Source: Lachnospiraceae bacterium UBA1759 (GTDB taxonomy: Bacteria; Bacillota; Clostridia; Lachnospirales; Lachnospiraceae). Taken from it: DNA of 61,000 nucleotides. Every line of letters begins with the position of its first letter. Positions within the stretch are counted from its first letter, which is position 1. The translations under genes and the position numbers were made by a program. Of the stretch, positions 58,582-61,000 are shown piece by piece. The stretch covers positions 67,900 to 128,899 of the forward strand of contig DCHF01000022.1 of NCBI GenBank assembly GCA_002315555.1, in the 5' to 3' direction. The notes beneath the pieces are model-generated. The model was not told the origin of the DNA. It did not search any database and worked only from the letters and a program-made list of their open reading frames with translations.

Positions 58582-59853
58582 TTATCCGAGCATCATTTTA
58601 ATAATTTCCTTATCTGTTTCGCGCATACCCACCTTGCCGATGTATCCGACACAGCTGATGGTCTCTCCCGCGTCCTCCTTCAGAATTCCGGTATACGCCT
58701 CGTATTCCTTATTCTGCATCGCCAGATAATGCGCCATCATCGATGCATCGAGAGACGATGCGATCTTTGCCGCACAGGAGATCTTCGCGCCGTCGCAGAT
58801 GATGCCCGGAATATTCGCAAGCGTGTTGTCGATCGTCGCCTTGATCTGCTGCGTCGTGCCGCCACTCAGATACGTAATGGCCGCCGCAGATGCGCAGGAT
58901 GCGGAAACCGCGCCGCAGAACGCGGACAGCTTTCCGATGAATTCCTTCTGGAAGATCGTAAGCAGGCTTGAGAAGATCAGCGCGCGATAGAGTTTCTCCG
59001 TCGGAATGTTCTTCTCACGCGCGTAAATGATGACCGGAACAGTGGATGCAATGCCCTGATTTCCGCTGCCGGACGTAATGATGACCGGCATGTCACAGCC
59101 GCCCATCCGGGCTTCGGACGCCGCCGCTGTATAAGCCTTCATACGCGTGACCACGCTCTCCGCATAGGATTCGCGGATCATCCGGCCGATTCCAAGACCA
59201 TAGTCCCCGGCCATTCCCTCATAGGCAATGTCCATATTACAGCGTATCTGACGTTCGCAGAACGGACGCAGCTTCTCGATCTCGATCTCATCCGCAAATG
59301 CCTTGATTCCTTCAATGGAAAGCTGCGATCGGTCCGTAGCATAACCGGTCCGGGCAAGTTCTTCCGGCTTTGCGAAGATGGTCTCACCGTTCTTTACGAT
59401 CGATACGATATTCGTATGTGATGTGCGGATTTCCACGGTAACGCGGTCTTCACCTGCATAAAGATCCAGAATAAAATGAAGCGGGATCTCCGAATCCAGG
59501 AATTCCACACTGCAGGAACCGTTTGCAAGAAGCTCCTTTGTACGGGCACGGCCTGCAGCATCGACCCTTTCCAGGACCTCCATCTTTGCCGCAGCGTCAC
59601 CGGCCACCGCACCGAGGATACAGGCCGCCTCGATACCGATGAGACCGTCCGAATTCGGAATCGTCACGCAGCGGACATTCTTGATCATATTGCCCGAGCA
59701 GTGTGCGATGATCTTCTCCGGTTCCGCTCCGAGCACCCGGCTCCCCTCCGCTGCCGCATACGCAAGCGCGATCGGTTCGGTGCAGCCCATCGCGGGAACC
59801 AGTTCCTCGGTCAAGATCGCCAGATATTCATTCTTCATTTCGATACTGATCAT
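58582..59853 (-). CDS. L-cysteine desulfidase family protein (CyuA/UPF0597)
   Basis: A 423-residue enzyme of the CdsB/CyuA (UPF0597, serine dehydratase alpha-like) family that breaks L-cysteine into pyruvate, ammonia and sulfide with a 4Fe-4S cluster. Visible: GCTEPIALAYA with Cys24, HCSGNMIKNV, GSGNQGIAS, and late Cys residues in CDGAKISCAAK (353 and 360). Start ATG at 59853 follows GGAGGA. It is monocistronic. A neighbouring cysteine transporter or CyuR regulator, usual in enterobacteria, is not seen. Confidence 0.88.
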   Translation of the reverse strand: MISIEMKNEYLAILTEELVPAMGCTEPIALAYAAAEGSRVLGAEPEKIIAHCSGNMIKNVRCVTIPNSDGLIGIEAACILGAVAGDAAAKMEVLERVDAAGRARTKELLANGSCSVEFLDSEIPLHFILDLYAGEDRVTVEIRTSHTNIVSIVKNGETIFAKPEELARTGYATDRSQLSIEGIKAFADEIEIEKLRPFCERQIRCNMDIAYEGMAGDYGLGIGRMIRESYAESVVTRMKAYTAAASEARMGGCDMPVIITSGSGNQGIASTVPVIIYAREKNIPTEKLYRALIFSSLLTIFQKEFIGKLSAFCGAVSASCASAAAITYLSGGTTQQIKATIDNTLANIPGIICDGAKISCAAKIASSLDASMMAHYLAMQNKEYEAYTGILKEDAGETISCVGYIGKVGMRETDKEIIKMMLG

Positions 59854-59993
59854 AAGTTCCTCCGGACAGTTCGTGTTCTGATACTTTTTTCATATCATTT
59901 TTCCGGGCGAAATGCCAGCCCTTTTGTCTCAATGGGATAATATGGTGTCTATTCCGTCACATATCCACATAAACCGACGTTTCCCCGGGGTCA

Positions 59994-60073
59994 TAACAAA
60001 ACCGCCGCACCTCGGTAACGTCTCCTTACCGGACCGACCGGTATGGGAGATGTAACGCCATGGTGCGGCGGTT
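59994..60073 (-). terminator. Extended terminator of the atp operon
   Basis: Perfect 12-base arms AACCGCCGCACC (60000-60011) and GGTGCGGCGGTT (60062-60073) close a longer imperfect stem that continues inward to a loop near 60035. On the minus strand it begins about 11 bases after the atpC stop and ends in TTTTGTT. It is unusually long for an intrinsic terminator. Confidence 0.8.
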
Positions 60074-60083
60074 CATTATACTT

Positions 60084-60350
60084 TTATTCGTCGATCCACT
60101 GAACATCACCGGTCAAAAGGACCGCTTCCGTTCCGCTGACCGTCAGGATCCCACCGTCCACATGTCCGGCCTTCTCTTCGCCATCCGCCAGTTCCATGTG
60201 AAAATCACAGGGCTGAACGGAGGTCACGAACGGAATGTGGCCGGCCATGACTGCCAGATCACCGTCCGCACCGCGAAGTGCGATCATGTTGATGTCTTCA
60301 TGAAACAGACTGCCGTTCGGTGAGGAAATCTCCATCGTGAACGTGTTCAT
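60084..60350 (-). CDS. atpC: ATP synthase epsilon subunit without the C-terminal helical domain
   Basis: An 88-residue protein made of only the N-terminal beta-sandwich of F1 epsilon: FTMEISSPNGSLFHEDINMI, GDLAVMAGHIPFVT and HVDGGILTV. Typical epsilon subunits have 130-140 residues and end with two helices that inhibit ATP hydrolysis. The stop is followed by the terminator, and no downstream frame supplies the missing helices. It shares one base with the atpD stop, with AAGGTGA upstream. Confidence 0.93.
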   Translation of the reverse strand: MNTFTMEISSPNGSLFHEDINMIALRGADGDLAVMAGHIPFVTSVQPCDFHMELADGEEKAGHVDGGILTVSGTEAVLLTGDVQWIDE

Positions 60351-61000
60351 CAGTTCACCTTCTTTGCTTTCGCAACCGCTTCGTCGATGGTACCGACGAA
60401 CAGGAATGCAGACTCCGGAAGATCGTCATGCTTACCGTCCAGGATCTCACGGAAACCGCGGATGGTCTCAGCGACCGGAACGTACGTACCGACAATGCCG
60501 GTGAACTTCTCCGATACATGGAACGGCTGAGACAGGAAACGCTGGATCTTACGCGCACGCTGTACCAGCAGCTTGTCTTCATCGGACAGTTCATCCATAC
60601 CCATGATGGCGATGATGTCCATCAGTTCCTGATAACGCTGAAGAACGCGCTGTACTTCACGTGCGGTCTGATAATGCTCGTCACCGAGGACATCCGGGGA
60701 AAGGATACGGCTGGTGGATTCAAGCGGATCAACGGCCGGGTAAATACCCTGGGACGCGATGCTTCTTGAAAGAACGGTCGTAGCATCCAGATGTGCGAAG
60801 GTGGTAGCAGGAGCCGGGTCAGTCAGGTCATCGGCCGGTACGTATACCGCCTGAATAGACGTGATGGAACCCTTCTTCGTGGAAGTGATGCGCTCCTGAA
60901 GCGTACCCATTTCATTTGCCAGGGTGGGCTGATAACCTACTGCGGACGGCATACGTCCAAGCAGTGCGGAAACCTCGGAACCTGCCTGAGTGAAACGGAA
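60350..61000 (-). CDS. atpD: ATP synthase beta subunit (3' part, runs off the window)
   Basis: The last 216 residues of F1 beta. The frame is open to the right edge, so the gene continues beyond the window. Diagnostic are SALLGRMPSAVGYQPTL, the downstream TSTKKGSITSIQAVYVPADD, DPAPATTFAHLDATTVLSR, and a C-terminal helical domain with DELSDEDKLLVQRARKIQRFLSQPF (the DELSEED region, here DELSDED). A full F1 operon upstream is expected. Confidence 0.95.
   Translation of the reverse strand, partial: FRFTQAGSEVSALLGRMPSAVGYQPTLANEMGTLQERITSTKKGSITSIQAVYVPADDLTDPAPATTFAHLDATTVLSRSIASQGIYPAVDPLESTSRILSPDVLGDEHYQTAREVQRVLQRYQELMDIIAIMGMDELSDEDKLLVQRARKIQRFLSQPFHVSEKFTGIVGTYVPVAETIRGFREILDGKHDDLPESAFLFVGTIDEAVAKAKKVN

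Overview
This 61 kb window looks like part of a chromosome from an anaerobic Firmicute of class Clostridia, most likely Lachnospiraceae or a close relative. The evidence is family content and gene order: ylxM-ffh-rpsP-khpA-rimM-trmD, hprK-murB-rapZ-whiA-crh-like, and ispF-cysE-cysS-mrnC-rlmB, with strong AGGAGG-type ribosome binding sites and moderately GC-rich codons. The genus assignment is inference; there is no rRNA in the window. I saw no tRNA, CRISPR array, insertion sequence or phage gene, and no gap without a gene is longer than about 230 bases.

Layout. 1-5.7 kb: the tail of an acidic-tailed protein, then three surface-glycan glycosyltransferase genes on the minus strand. 5.8-7.6 kb: a plus-strand lipid pair (diacylglycerol-kinase-like, DegV). 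7.7-10.6 kb: an aldo/keto reductase with ferredoxin clusters and an M14 carboxypeptidase. 10.7-25.2 kb: one very long minus-strand run with short gaps and 1-17 bp overlaps, reading ylxM, ffh, rpsP, khpA, rimM, trmD, an unknown gene, hprK, murB, rapZ, whiA, a Crh-like HPr, rarA, an M24 peptidase, an M18 peptidase, maf and nnrD. It joins protein targeting, ribosome and tRNA maturation, wall synthesis and carbon control. 25.3-27.2 kb: topA. 27.3-34.2 kb: a GH42 beta-galactosidase, a HAD phosphatase and the ispF-cysE-cysS-mrnC-rlmB group. 34.4-35.3 kb: plus-strand nudC. 35.5-42.2 kb: deoB, a DUF4091/GH123-like protein, an EamA exporter, a sugar isomerase and a second GH42. 42.4-45.0 kb: plus-strand CE7 esterase and an ABC exporter pair. 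45.0-49.3 kb: PPK2 kinase, an unknown protein, a KduD-like dehydrogenase, an RpiB-type isomerase and a GNAT, with a cluster of RNA hairpins between the dehydrogenase and the isomerase. 49.4-57.3 kb: a PAP2 phosphatase, a TetM-like GTPase fused to a Rae1/YacP nuclease domain, and a glycan-catabolism group (SDR, DHDPS-like aldolase, TIM-barrel/SGNH fusion, GH172) divergent from a WYL regulator at 57.5-58.5 kb. 58.6-61 kb: a cysteine desulfidase family gene and the end of the atp operon (atpD, atpC).

The most unusual items are: the TetM-Rae1 fusion, together with absence of rae1 downstream of rlmB where Bacillus subtilis carries it; a WhiA lacking most of its first LAGLIDADG half beside an HPr paralogue that has Asn at the His15 position but keeps the regulatory Ser; the hairpin cluster at 46.6-46.8 kb; an ATP synthase epsilon subunit without its C-terminal helices; a Cys-rich IspF tail; and a promoter whose -35 box lies inside the stem of the topA terminator.
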